Positions 24,711 to 33,845 of a stretch of DNA of 64,000 nucleotides are shown here, one piece after another. The notes under the pieces are model-generated. The model was not told the origin of the DNA. It saw only the letters and a program-made list of their open reading frames with translations, and ran no database searches. Source of the DNA: Streptosporangium subroseum (GTDB lineage: Bacteria; Actinomycetota; Actinomycetes; Streptosporangiales; Streptosporangiaceae); NCBI RefSeq assembly GCF_900188345.1, contig NZ_FZOD01000025.1:44634-108633 (forward strand), written 5' to 3'. A program made the position numbers and the translations under genes. How positions within the stretch are numbered: position 1 is the first letter of the stretch; every line of letters starts with the position of its first letter.

Positions 24711-26613
24711 TGGTCGTGAACTCCGCGTCGATGACATCGTCGTCGTTCCCGCCCTGAGCGCCCTGAGCGCCCTGAGCGCCCTGAGCGCTTTCCGGTTGGC
24801 CGGGACCGCCCGAGGGGCCGGAGGCCGACGTTCCGAGGCTCTGGTAGACCTGCTGCAGGTCGGTCGTGAGAGACCGGAGCCGGTCGAGCGGGGCCTCCTG
24901 CTTGATCGCCTCACGGGCGTCGGTCACCAGCATCTCGGCCCGCGCCTTCTCGTGGACGGGCACCGCGTCCCCCAGCTCCGCCAGACGCCGTTCCACCTGG
25001 TAGGCGGCGCTGTCGAGCTCGTTGCGCGCGTCGACCATCTGCCGCAGCCGCTGGTCCTCGTCGCGGTGCCGCTCGGCGTCGGCGACCATCCGCTCGATCT
25101 CGCTCTGGTCCAGGGTCGAGCTCTCGGTGATGGTGATGCGCTGCTCGGCGCCGGTGTCCTTGTCCTTGGCGGAGACGTTCAGGATCCCGTTGGCGTCGAT
25201 GTCGAAGGTCACTTCGATCTGGGGTACGCCGCGCGGCGCCGGCCTGATGTTCTCCAGCCGGAATCGGCCGAGGACCCGGTTGTCGGCGGCGCGCTCGCGC
25301 TCGCCCTGCAGCACCACGACGTCCACGGCGGTCTGGTTGTCCTCCGCGGTGCTGAACACCTCGGAGCGGCGGGCCGGAATCGTGGTGTTCCGCTCGATGA
25401 CCTTGGTCATGATCCCGCCGAGTGTCTCGATGCCCAGCGAGAGCGGTGTCACGTCGAGCAGGACGACGTCCTTCACCTCGCCCTTGATGACGGCCGCCTG
25501 CACCGCGGCGCCCAGCGCCACGACCTCGTCCGGGTTGACCGTCATGTTCGGGTCCTTTCCGCCCGTCATGCGGCGCACCAGGTTCTGTACGGCGGGCATC
25601 CTGGTCGAGCCGCCCACCAGGATCACCTCGTCGATGTCGTCGGCGGTGAGCTTGGCGTCGGACATGGCCTGCTGGACCGGACCCTTGCAGCGCTCGACGA
25701 GATCGGCGGTGATCTCCTCGAACGTCGCCCGCCTGAGCGTGGTGTTCAGGTGCTTGGGCCCCGAGGCGTCCGCGGTGATGAAGGGCAGGCTGATCTGCGT
25801 CTGGGTGACCGAGGACAGCTCGACCTTGGCCTTCTCCGCCGCCTCGAACAGCCTCTGCAGGGCCTGGGGGTCGCCGCGCAGGTCGATGCCGTTGTCCCGC
25901 TGGAACTCGTCGGCGAGATTGTCGACGATGCGCCGGTCGAAGTCGTCCCCGCCCAGGTGGGCGTCGCCCGCGGTCGCGAGCACCTCGACGACGCCCTCAC
26001 CGACGGTGAGGACACTGACATCGAAGGTCCCGCCGCCCAGGTCGAAGACGAGCACGGTCTCGTTCTCCTTGCGGTCCAGGCCGTAGGCGAGGGCCGCCGC
26101 GGTCGGCTCGTTGATGATCCGCAGCACCTCCAGACCCGCGATCTTCCCCGCGTCCTTGGTCGCCTGGCGCTGGGAGTCGTTGAAGTAGGCGGGCACGGTG
26201 ATGACGGCCTCGGTGACCTTCTCGCCGAGGAACTTCGAAGCGTCGTCCACGAGCTTGCGCAGGACCGCGGCGGCGATCTCCTCGGGCGCGTACAACTTTT
26301 CGTGGATCTTGAAGCGGACGGCCCCGTCGGGCCCCGAGACCACGTCGAACGACACGGCGTTCATCTCGCTGGTGACCTCGTCATAGCGGCGGCCGATGAA
26401 GCGCTTGGCCGAATAGATCGTTCCCTTGGGATTGAGGATCGCCTGGCGGCGGGCCAGCTGCCCCACCAGCCGCTCTCCCTGCTCGGTGAACGCCACGACC
26501 GACGGTGTCGTGCGCGACCCCTCGGTGTTGGGAATCACCGTGGGTTTGTCGCCTTCCATCGCGGCGATGACCGAGTTGGTGGTGCCCAGGTCGATTCCAA
26601 CTGCTTTAGCCAT
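24703..26613 (-). CDS. dnaK: DnaK (Hsp70) chaperone
   Basis: A 636-residue Hsp70 of normal length. The nucleotide-binding domain has GIDLGTTNSVIAA at 6-18, NEPTAAALAYGLD, VFDLGGGTFDVSVL and VILVGGSTRMPAVQ. The substrate-binding domain has DVTPLSLGIETLGG and the lid ends in DVIDAEFTTNE. ALRALRALRA-type repeats belong to another frame; in frame a glutamine/glycine/alanine repeat (SAQGAQGAQGAQGG) sits before the end. It is the first gene of the chaperone-redox operon. Because it is paired with CbpA/CbpM and not HspR, it may be a second dnaK of the genome. Confidence 0.97.
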   Translation of the reverse strand: MAKAVGIDLGTTNSVIAAMEGDKPTVIPNTEGSRTTPSVVAFTEQGERLVGQLARRQAILNPKGTIYSAKRFIGRRYDEVTSEMNAVSFDVVSGPDGAVRFKIHEKLYAPEEIAAAVLRKLVDDASKFLGEKVTEAVITVPAYFNDSQRQATKDAGKIAGLEVLRIINEPTAAALAYGLDRKENETVLVFDLGGGTFDVSVLTVGEGVVEVLATAGDAHLGGDDFDRRIVDNLADEFQRDNGIDLRGDPQALQRLFEAAEKAKVELSSVTQTQISLPFITADASGPKHLNTTLRRATFEEITADLVERCKGPVQQAMSDAKLTADDIDEVILVGGSTRMPAVQNLVRRMTGGKDPNMTVNPDEVVALGAAVQAAVIKGEVKDVVLLDVTPLSLGIETLGGIMTKVIERNTTIPARRSEVFSTAEDNQTAVDVVVLQGERERAADNRVLGRFRLENIRPAPRGVPQIEVTFDIDANGILNVSAKDKDTGAEQRITITESSTLDQSEIERMVADAERHRDEDQRLRQMVDARNELDSAAYQVERRLAELGDAVPVHEKARAEMLVTDAREAIKQEAPLDRLRSLTTDLQQVYQSLGTSASGPSGGPGQPESAQGAQGAQGAQGGNDDDVIDAEFTTNE

Positions 26614-26709
26614 TTTGGCCTCCTCGATGCGCTGACCCTTCCGCGCCGGCCCATCCGTGTGAGCCTCTTGATCTGATTGCGGCGAACGGCAAACCCAACC
26701 CCCGGCTCC

Positions 26710-26735
26710 GGGGGTGCGGGACTGCCCGCACCCCC
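26710..26735 (-). terminator. Strong hairpin between stress genes
   Basis: Perfect 11-bp arms GGGGGTGCGGG and CCCGCACCCCC with loop ACTG. It is 39 bp beyond the stop of the general-stress gene (26774) on the minus strand and 97 bp before the dnaK start. It probably ends the upstream transcript and makes dnaK start from its own promoter. A smaller CCCCCGG-CT-CCGGGGG hairpin overlaps it on the left. Confidence 0.65.
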
Positions 26736-26773
26736 GTCCCCCGCCGGAGACCCTTCCCTTCGCGGAGGCCCCG

Positions 26774-27274
26774 TCAGGCGAGGTCTCCCGGATTGACGGA
26801 GCTCTCCCGCTGCACCTGAGGCATGCCGGCGTCGAGCAGCTTGCGCGCCTCGGCCGCGTGATCGGCCGTGACCAGAACCTCGTAACGATCGGCGACCAGG
26901 GAACTGGAGGAGAGGAAGTCCCGCTTCCCGCCGCTGAACGCGTGGGCGATCAGCCCGAAGATCGCTCCTGCTATCGCGCCCCAGATCAGACCCCACAGGG
27001 GCAGGACGATCGGAAAACCTCTCGCGAAGATCGCAAAGAACAGGCCGATCAGCAGACCGAACCAGGCACCCGACGCCGCGCCCATCCCCGCCGCGCGCAG
27101 AGGGGTCAGCCGTCCGAGCACCTGCTCGATGAGCCGGAGGTCCACTCCGACGATCATCGTGTGCTCGACCGGGAACCGCTGGTCCGACAGCTGGTCCACG
27201 GCCCGCTGGGCCTCGGCGTAGGTATGGAAGGTGGCGATGGGCTCGTGCCCGGTCAAAGTGATATCAGGTCGCAT
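26774..27274 (-). CDS. General stress protein 17M-like membrane protein
   Basis: A 166-residue protein from ATG at 27274 (GAAGGGAAG upstream). The N-terminal ferredoxin-like domain is of the YflT/general-stress type (IATFHTYAEAQRAVDQLSDQ, then TMIVGVDLRLIEQVLG). A Gly/Ala-rich membrane hairpin spans about 65-110 (GAWFGLLIGLFFAIFARG, WGLIWGAIAGAIFGLIAH), and YEVLVTADHAAEARKLL follows. Members are sigma-B-type stress proteins of unknown mechanism. It lies between dnaK and a DedA gene on the same strand. Confidence 0.8.
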   Translation of the reverse strand: MRPDITLTGHEPIATFHTYAEAQRAVDQLSDQRFPVEHTMIVGVDLRLIEQVLGRLTPLRAAGMGAASGAWFGLLIGLFFAIFARGFPIVLPLWGLIWGAIAGAIFGLIAHAFSGGKRDFLSSSSLVADRYEVLVTADHAAEARKLLDAGMPQVQRESSVNPGDLA

Positions 27275-27350
27275 GGCGCTTCCCTTCACAGTGCTTCTTC
27301 ATACTCACCGTGACCGCACCAGCGCGGCTGCACATCCCCAGACCTGATAA

Positions 27351-27986
27351 TCAGTCCGCGGTCACCGGCTCCAGGGCCTCCTGCGCGGCCATCTTGGCCG
27401 CCCTGCGCTTGACGATCAGCATGGTCGCGGCGCCGAACAGCACCGCGGCCGCCAGCCCTGCCCAGGAGAAGCCCTTGAGCCACTTCTCGGCGACCCTGCC
27501 CAGGTAGTAGACGACGGCGGTGGTCCCGCCCGCCCAGGCGATCCCGCCGAGCACGTTGGCGATCAGGAACTTCCAGTACGGCATGCGCACCGCGCCCGCG
27601 ATCGGACCGGCCAGGATACGCAGAAGCGCGATGAACCGGCCGAAGAACACCGTCCACATGCCGTAACGCTGGAAATAACGCTCGGCCTTGTCGATGTGGT
27701 CCGGACCGAAGTGCTTGGGGAACCTGCGGCCCAGCCGGTCGAACATGGGCTTGCCGCCCTTGCGTCCGATGGCGTAGCCGATCGAGTCGCCGATGATGGC
27801 CCCGGCGCTCGCGCAGACGCCCACCCAGAACGGATCGACCACTCCCTGCGCCGCCATCAGCGCGGCACTGACCAGGACGATCTCTCCGGGCAGCGGGATG
27901 CCGAGACTCTCCACCCCGATCACCAGCCCGACCAGGAGACAGATCCACAACGGAGATATCGCCTGAAGCCACGCGTCGACATGCAT
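27351..27986 (-). CDS. DedA family membrane protein
   Basis: A 211-residue SNARE-associated (DedA/VTT) protein with about 5-6 membrane segments. Signatures include GIPLPGEIVLVSAA, GDSIGYAIGRKGGK, FFGRFIALLRILAGPIAG and an amphipathic RYGMWTVFFGRF re-entrant motif with the key Arg. DedA proteins take part in undecaprenyl-phosphate or phospholipid recycling and proton-motive-force upkeep. The start may also be GTG at 27995; neither has a clear ribosome binding site. Confidence 0.9.
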   Translation of the reverse strand: MHVDAWLQAISPLWICLLVGLVIGVESLGIPLPGEIVLVSAALMAAQGVVDPFWVGVCASAGAIIGDSIGYAIGRKGGKPMFDRLGRRFPKHFGPDHIDKAERYFQRYGMWTVFFGRFIALLRILAGPIAGAVRMPYWKFLIANVLGGIAWAGGTTAVVYYLGRVAEKWLKGFSWAGLAAAVLFGAATMLIVKRRAAKMAAQEALEPVTAD

Positions 27987-28066
27987 GACAGACACTTTAT
28001 TGCGACGCCCGGACCGTCCTCGCCCTTATGCGCAGGGCCGGTCCGCGGCGAATCCCGGTGGCGAGG

Positions 28067-30925
28067 TCAGGGGGAGGTGCGAAGGGCGGCGCCCAGCTCC
28101 GATCGCGAGGTGACCCCCAGCTTCGGGAAGATCCGGTAGAGGTGAGAGCTGACGGTCCGGTGCGAGAGGTACAGCTTCTGGCCGATCTCCCTGTTGGTCA
28201 GGCCCTCGGCGGCCATCTGGACGATCTGGAGCTCCTGCGGCGTGAGCTTGTCCCGTGCCTCGCTGTTCCGGCTGCGGCTCGTCTCCCCGGAGGCCCGCAG
28301 CTCCTGGCGCGCCCGCTCGCTCCAGGGAATGACGCCGAGGGCGTCGAACGTCTCGCGGGCGGCGCGCAGGGGCACTCGTGATTCGGCCGTACGCCGCTGC
28401 CGCCGGAGCCACTCTCCGTAGGCGAGCTGGACACGCGCGCGCACGAAGGACCACCGCTCCGTGTCCGCCCGAAGGGCCGCTTCGAAGAAGGGCTCCGCCT
28501 CGGCGTCGTCGGCCAGCACCGCCCGGGCGTAGCGCAGGCCGGCGTGCAGCGACGGCGACGGCGTTGTGAGAGCCAACGCCTCCATCTCCTCCACGATGCC
28601 CGCGATCGCGGCGCCCTGCCCGCTGTGCACGGCGGCGTCGGCGAGGTCCCCGACGGCACAGCAGTGCAGCGAGACGTCGCAGGCCGGGTCGGCGGGGTCG
28701 TACATCCGCCGCAGTTGCTCGTACGCTTCGCCGTAGCGTCCGCCGCCGAGGGCGGCGAGGCCGCGCGCATGCCGTACGGTGGCCAGCACCGGGCGTATGC
28801 CGACGGGCAGAATCTCCTGCTCGGCCTCCGCCGCGAGCACCTCGGCCCCGTCCAGGTCGCCGCGGAGCGCGGCGAGCATGGCCCCGAGGGCCTGTGAGAT
28901 GGCGTGCAGATGCGGCTGGGCCGTCTCCCGCACCAGCCGGACGGCCTCCTCGACGGCGGGGATGGCCACGCTCAGGTCGGCGAGATGGACCGCGTTCCGC
29001 GCCTGCACCACGAGCGCCCGCGCCAGGATCCCGAGCCGGCCCTGCTCACGCAGGCCGACGAGCGAGGCGGCGCACAACTCCTCCGCGAGATCGAACGCCC
29101 CCACCCTGACCGCCGCGCTGCCCAGCAGGCGAGCCGTCTGCGCGTCACCCGGCGGGCTCGCGACCAGGCGGCGGAGGCGTTCGATCACGACCGCGCCCCG
29201 CTCGATCGGGGCGGCGTACGCCAGGATCGCCAGGAGCCCCGCGTCCAGCTCGTCGATCGGCAGGCTCTCGGCCACGGTGACGACGCGCTCCCGGGCTCGG
29301 GGATCGATCTGAGTCCAGGCGCACTGCAGGGCCGCGCTCCACAGGAGCTTCAGCGCGAAATCGATGTCCCCGTCCACCGCCACGCCCTCGGCGAACTCGG
29401 CCAGCGAAAGCGCCTGCGCGCTGTCGTCGCGGATGCCGTCGGTGAAGCTTCCCCGGATCCACAGCATCCGCGCCCGCTGCCGTGGTGACGGTTCAAGGGG
29501 TTCGGCGTCGCGCAGGAGTCGGATGACCACGTCCTGCCGTCCCAGCTCGACCGCGTACTCGGCGGCCCGCAGCAGCCGCCGGACCCGGTGGGCGGGATCG
29601 TCGCTGAGCCGGGCGGCACCCTCCAGCGCCGCGGCGGCCGTCATGATCGCGCCCTGGCGGTGCGCCCGCGCCGCCGCCTCCTCCAGCTCCGACGCGATGG
29701 CCTCGTCGGGCCCGGCGCTGGAGGCCGCCCGATGCCAGACACCCCGCTCCGGCCGGTCGCCGAGCACATCGGCCAGCGCGGCATGGGCCATGTGACGCTG
29801 CGACAGGCTCGAACTCTGACGGATCGCCGAGCGCATCAGCGGATGCCGGAACGCCACCCCCGCCTCGTCCGCGTCGACCAGCCCCACGGCGATCGCCGGC
29901 ATCAGATCGTCCGCGGTGACGGCCCCTCCGACGACCGTCGACGTGGCGTTCAACGTCTCGCTCAGCGAGGCGCCGTCGTTGAGCGCGGCGACCAGCAACA
30001 GCGCGCGAGTGACCGAGGGCAATCCCGACACCCGGGCGGTGAACGCCCGCTCCAGACGGGTCGTCAGCGGAAGCCATGCCAGCAGGGCGCCCTCGCCGGC
30101 CTGCCGGTCCGAGGCCAGCGGCAACTCCACCAGGGCCAGGGGGTTGCCCGCCGACTCCTTCAGCAACCGGCGGCGCACCGCCGGCGTCAGGTCCGGGCTA
30201 CGGGCGTCCAGCAACGCCGCCGCGGCCTCGTCGTCGAGCCGTTTGAGCTGCAGCTCCCGCAGCCCCGCCCCGTCGAAGGAGCTGTAGAAACCGTCCCGGA
30301 TCGCGGCCAGCATCACCACCGGCTCCGCGTCCAGCCGCCGTGCGACGAACGCCAGCACATCGGCGCTGGGGCGATCCAGCCAGTGCGCGTCCTCGATGAG
30401 AAGCAGCACCGGCGAGCCGGTGGCCGCCTCCCCCAGAACATTCAGCACCGCCAGGGCGACCAGGAACAGATCCGGCACCGCCGCGTCCGTCGTCCCGAAC
30501 GCCGCCCCCAGCGCGTCACGCTGCGGACCGGGCAACGCATCGATCTCCGCACGGATCGGCAGCAACAGCTGATGCAGACCGGCGAAGGGCATGTGCGTCT
30601 CCGACTCCACTCCGGCCGCCTTCAGGATCCGCATACCGTGAGCGGCCGCCACCCCCGCGCACTCCCTCAGCAGTGCGGACTTGCCGATCCCGGCCTCCCC
30701 CCGCACCACCATCGCCGACCCGTCCCCGCCCAGGCGCCCCACGAAATCACCCAGCAGCCGCGTCTCGGACTCCCGCCCGTACAGCGAGGACACCGGCTGA
30801 CCCGCCGACCCGCGAACGGCCCCCGGACCCGGCTCACCCGCGGCCGGACGCGACCGCGCACCTCCACGAGCGCCGGGAGATCGCCCGGTGCTCAGGACGG
30901 TGGTGCCGGGCGGATACGAACCCAT
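28067..30925 (-). CDS. LuxR-family ATPase regulator (LAL)
   Basis: A 952-residue protein of typical LAL length. A GRESE motif and Walker A GEAGIGKS (76-83) open the STAND ATPase; a Walker B-like LLLIEDAHWLDRP lies near 180. Helical repeats fill the middle. The C-terminal LuxR HTH spans about 885-945 (LTPQELQIVQMAAEGLTNRE, then LSHRTVSSHLYRIFPKLGV). The first ~45 residues are Pro/Gly/Arg-rich, so the real start may be a later GTG near the LYGRESE stretch. No target is evident. Confidence 0.88.
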   Translation of the reverse strand: MGSYPPGTTVLSTGRSPGARGGARSRPAAGEPGPGAVRGSAGQPVSSLYGRESETRLLGDFVGRLGGDGSAMVVRGEAGIGKSALLRECAGVAAAHGMRILKAAGVESETHMPFAGLHQLLLPIRAEIDALPGPQRDALGAAFGTTDAAVPDLFLVALAVLNVLGEAATGSPVLLLIEDAHWLDRPSADVLAFVARRLDAEPVVMLAAIRDGFYSSFDGAGLRELQLKRLDDEAAAALLDARSPDLTPAVRRRLLKESAGNPLALVELPLASDRQAGEGALLAWLPLTTRLERAFTARVSGLPSVTRALLLVAALNDGASLSETLNATSTVVGGAVTADDLMPAIAVGLVDADEAGVAFRHPLMRSAIRQSSSLSQRHMAHAALADVLGDRPERGVWHRAASSAGPDEAIASELEEAAARAHRQGAIMTAAAALEGAARLSDDPAHRVRRLLRAAEYAVELGRQDVVIRLLRDAEPLEPSPRQRARMLWIRGSFTDGIRDDSAQALSLAEFAEGVAVDGDIDFALKLLWSAALQCAWTQIDPRARERVVTVAESLPIDELDAGLLAILAYAAPIERGAVVIERLRRLVASPPGDAQTARLLGSAAVRVGAFDLAEELCAASLVGLREQGRLGILARALVVQARNAVHLADLSVAIPAVEEAVRLVRETAQPHLHAISQALGAMLAALRGDLDGAEVLAAEAEQEILPVGIRPVLATVRHARGLAALGGGRYGEAYEQLRRMYDPADPACDVSLHCCAVGDLADAAVHSGQGAAIAGIVEEMEALALTTPSPSLHAGLRYARAVLADDAEAEPFFEAALRADTERWSFVRARVQLAYGEWLRRQRRTAESRVPLRAARETFDALGVIPWSERARQELRASGETSRSRNSEARDKLTPQELQIVQMAAEGLTNREIGQKLYLSHRTVSSHLYRIFPKLGVTSRSELGAALRTSP

Positions 30926-31056
30926 CGCGAGCTCCTCAGGTCATTCATGGGCGGATCGGGGACAACGGGCCGTTCGGCGAGAGGCGGGAAGAGGCCGGGA
31001 GACACTGCGAGAAGGTTCAGAACTCCTGCGCCCTCAACCAGGACAGGGCGATATAT

Positions 31057-31557
31057 CGCGACCATCCTCCAGCCGCCGTCGATGGTCAAGGAGTGGGCCC
31101 GGTCGGGGAGGTTCTTGATGTCGGTGACCGCGTGCGGGTGGCGGTACCGCCTCAGGGTGGCCCGGACCGTCAGCTCGGACACGGCGTGGTCGCGGCCGCC
31201 CGTGATCAGCAGCAACGGGCCGCGCATCGCGGGGACGGCGGCGGCCCCGGCGGGCGGCTGCGGGTCGAAGCCGGCGGCGCCGGCCTCGCACAGAACCTTG
31301 CCCGGCGCCGGGATCGCCCATAGGTCGGGTGCTGGAATCCCCGGTTTTCAAACCGGGGAGGACGTCAAGTCCTCGATGCCGTGGTCGGCGATGCTCTCGG
31401 GGTTGGCCTGGGATTCCTCGACCGTGTCGGGGTCACCGGGCCAGCCCGGTGCCAGCGGCGCATGACCCGCCTCCCCGAAGAGCTTCACCCAGGGCTCCCA
31501 GGAGGCGGCGTGCAGCCACAGCCCATGGATGAAGATGACGGGGATGGGGGTCGTCAT
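31057..31557 (-). pseudogene. Alpha/beta-hydrolase relic, interrupted and missing its centre
   Basis: The first part (31557-31369) reads MTTPIPVIFIHGLWLHAASW, with oxyanion-hole HGLW, and runs to SIADHGIEDL. The second part (31333-31057) reads LLLITGGRDHAVSEL and NLPDRAHSLTIDGGWRMVA, holding the acid Asp and the catalytic His. About 130 residues including the nucleophile elbow are gone. The join is exactly at an IS200/IS605-type end at 31334-31368, and the carboxyl tail also runs into foreign sequence. Insertion followed by deletion is the simplest history. Confidence 0.75.
31334..31368 (+). mobile_element. Solo right end of an IS200/IS605-type element
   Basis: It begins GGAATCC, has a GGTTTTCAAACC hairpin tip with CCCC/GGGG arms, and finishes GGGGAGGACGTCAA. 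This matches, part by part, the right end of the tnpB element at 32584-32619 read on the minus strand (GGAATCC...GGGGAGGATGTCAA). No left end or tnpB is attached. It lies inside the hydrolase relic. Confidence 0.65.
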
Positions 31558-31658
31558 GGTCGCCTCTCGAGTCGGGCCGGAGCGCCTCCCGCGCACGTCC
31601 GGTCATACTCCAGGACACCACAGCCGGGTGCCCGCTCGCCCCGGGGAAAGTCCCCAGT

Positions 31659-31735
31659 CCCGGATCACTCCCGCTGGGATGACCGGACCCGGATCACTCC
31701 CGCTGGGGTAACCGAATCCGGTTCACTCCCGCGCC
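31659..31735. repeat. 29-bp tandem repeat, 2.6 copies
   Basis: Copies start at 31659, 31688 and 31717, each with the core CGGATCACTCCCGCTGGG or a variant (third: CCGGTTCACTCCCGCGCC). The third copy includes the stop codon and last codons of the response-regulator relic, so the repeat grew out of that gene's 3' end. Confidence 0.6.
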
Positions 31736-32145
31736 AGCCCGTGCCGGAAGGCGTAGGTCACCGCCTGGGCGCGGTCCCGCAGGCCCGCCTTGGCGAACAG
31801 GTTGTTGACGTGGGTCTTGACCGTCGCCTCGGAGATGAACAGCTCACCGGCGATCTCCCCGTTCGACCGGCCCGCCGCGATCAACCGCAGCACCTCGCCC
31901 TCACGGGGCGTGAGCCCGTCGGGCAGGCCGGGCACGTGGCGGACCCTGGTCACCACCTCGGCCAGCCGCCGCTGGATCCCGGGGTCGAACTGGGCCTGAC
32001 CCCCGACCACGGTGGCGATGGCGCAGGCCAGGGACTCGGCGTCGGTGTCCTTCGTCAGGTAACCCCGCGCCCCCGCGCCCAGCGCGGCGAACACCGACTC
32101 GTCGGAGTAGGTCGTCAGGACCACCACCTGAACGTCCGGGTGAGC
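31723..32145 (-). pseudogene. NarL-type response regulator lacking its receiver N-terminus
   Basis: 140 codons read AHPDVQVVVLTTYSDESVFA, then the receiver end GYLTKDT with the conserved Lys, a linker, and a full LuxR HTH (LTPREGEVLRLIAAGRSNGE, ISEATVKTHVNNLFAKAGL). The first ~75 residues with the phosphoacceptor Asp are missing. The upstream in-frame extension is low-complexity and unrelated. It probably no longer works as a phosphorylated regulator, though the DNA-binding domain could still be made. Confidence 0.7.
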
Positions 32146-32350
32146 CGCCCATCCGGCGGGTGGCCTCACCGTCTCCAGGGCACTCCTGCGGCCGGACACC
32201 GTACGAGCCCCGAAGCCACACACCCCCACCGTTGCCGCGAAAGACGCCGACCCTGCGGAGACGCCCGCGCGAGGTGCCCCTCCCCTGTCGTACGGGCACC
32301 CATCGCCATACGGGCACCCGCAGCAACACGCTGCACCCCCCAGCGCCCAA

Positions 32351-32446
32351 CCCCGCAACCTCCCTGGCCAACCGAGTCCGCTCGGCGGATACGGCCTCTC
32401 GCGCCCTCGCATCGGCGATCTCCGCGCTCTGCCGCCGAACCTCTTC
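32351..32446 (-). pseudogene. Histidine-kinase scrap (HisKA_3 start)
   Basis: One minus-strand frame reads EVRRQSAEIADARAREAVSA and then ERTRLAREVAG. This matches the helix that leads to the phosphoacceptor His (ERxRIARELHD) of NarL-partner sensor kinases; here the His is lost and the frame runs into unrelated sequence. It lies in the expected place and orientation upstream of the response-regulator relic, so both are parts of one decayed two-component system. Sequence from 32146 to 32350 shows nothing I can name. Confidence 0.5.
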
Positions 32447-32484
32447 AAGCCGTCAGGTCAGGAAAGCGGGAAATGCCAAATAGA

Positions 32485-33845
32485 TCAGGTCCGCAACGTT
32501 TCCCCACAGAGCTCCCCCTCCATGACAGTCAGGAGGGAGATGACCACGAAGCCGACTCCGACCTTGAAGAGCTCTACCTGGAGTTGACATCCTCCCCTGC
32601 CTGAAGAGCAGAGGATTCCAACGGCGACTACCCCACAAGGAGGAGGTCGCGTTGAGGTTCGCGGTTCACCGGCCCGCCCAACGGCAAGCCTCCCCGCGCA
32701 GCCACCGCGAAGCCCTGCGGCGGTATCTCGATGGTTCTTCGCCGCGTTAATGTCGGCGTTGTCCTGATGCTGGCAGGCCACGCACAGGAAAAGAGCTTGG
32801 CTCTCGCGACTCTCCCTGGCGATGTGCCCACAGGCGTTACAGGTCTGCGACGTATACCGCGGATCGATCATCTGCACCCGACCCGGAGCCTTGTGCCCCG
32901 TCCGGATCACCAACTGGCCCCAGCCGTTGGCGAGAATGCCCTGATTCAACCCCGCCTTCTGCCGCACATTCGTGCCCGGCGCCTCCAGGGTGCCTTTCGC
33001 CGACCGGGTCATGTTCGAGATCTTCAGATCCTCGACCGCGATCACATCGAAGCGGCGGGCCAGATCGGTACTGGTCTTCTCCACCCAGTCCTTACGCCGA
33101 TCACCCTCCCGCGCCTTCAACTTCGCGATCGCGGTTTTGGCTTTGCTGCGCCGTTTGGATCCGCGCTTGGCCCGGGCCAGGCGGCGCTGCAACCGCAGCA
33201 ACCGCTTCTTCTCCGTCTCCCACAGGGGCGGCACATTCAACAGCTCACCGGTGGACAGCGCGGCCGACGCGGTAACGCCCCGGTCCACGCCGACGGCCGC
33301 ACCCGTGCCCGGTCCGGAGATCGGGGCAGGGATGACAGCGAACGCCACATGCCAACGCCCCGCCACATCCCGACTCACCCGAAAGGATTTGGCCTGCTCC
33401 ACCGGGCGCGACCAGCGAAACCGCACCCACCCCACCTTGGGGATCCGCACCTCACCCACCTTGCGCGACAGACGGCGCACATCGCCCGGTTTGACCGCGA
33501 CGATCCGGAAACCCTCGCTTCGGCCGCGCCGACGCCAGGTCGGCCGTTTATGGGTTTTGCCAAAAAGTTCGCCATCGCCTGGTGGAAGTCCTTCAGCGCC
33601 TGCTGCTGGACGATGATCGATCCCGCGGCCAGCCACTCGCAGGCGGCGCGCGCCTCGGTGAGCTGACGGCACTGCTCGGCGAACCCCGGGGCCGTTGCGC
33701 GTCCGCGCTGCCAGTGGGCGTGTTGTTCCACAGCAAGGTTCCACACATATCGGGCATGTCCGCAGTGCTCCAGCAGCGCCGCCTCTTGAGCGGGCGACGG
33801 CTGCAGCCGGTAGCGCGACACACCGAGCAACCTACCGATCCCCAC
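32485..33845 (-). pseudogene. tnpB: TnpB (RNA-guided nuclease of IS1341/IS605 family), frameshifted
   Basis: The N-terminal frame (from about 33845) reads SRYRLQPSPAQEAALLEHCG...QQQALKDFHQAMANF. A second frame continues GKTHKRPTWRRRGRSEGFRI to the end. In the minus strand the join is AACTTTTTGGC; six T instead of five would restore MANFFGKTHKRPTW, so one base is missing (A-run at 33562-33566). The RuvC residues remain: Asp in GVDRG, Glu in AVEDLKI, Asp in DNADINAAKN; the zinc motif CNACG...CVAC is intact. No stop occurs before the right end; the frame closes at 32485. It is inactive unless ribosomes slip on the T run. Confidence 0.85.

Noticed and set aside
26614..26709. HspR/HAIR operator (CTTGAGT-N7-ACTCAAG) before dnaK
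   Set aside because: Only a loose ATCAAGAGGCTCAC is present; arms and spacing do not fit, and HspR is not encoded here.
32521..32583. Short plus-strand ORF MTVRREMTTKPTPTLKSSTWS with AGGAGG
   Set aside because: It ends at the insertion-element border and matches nothing; it may be a cut gene start but evidence is too thin.
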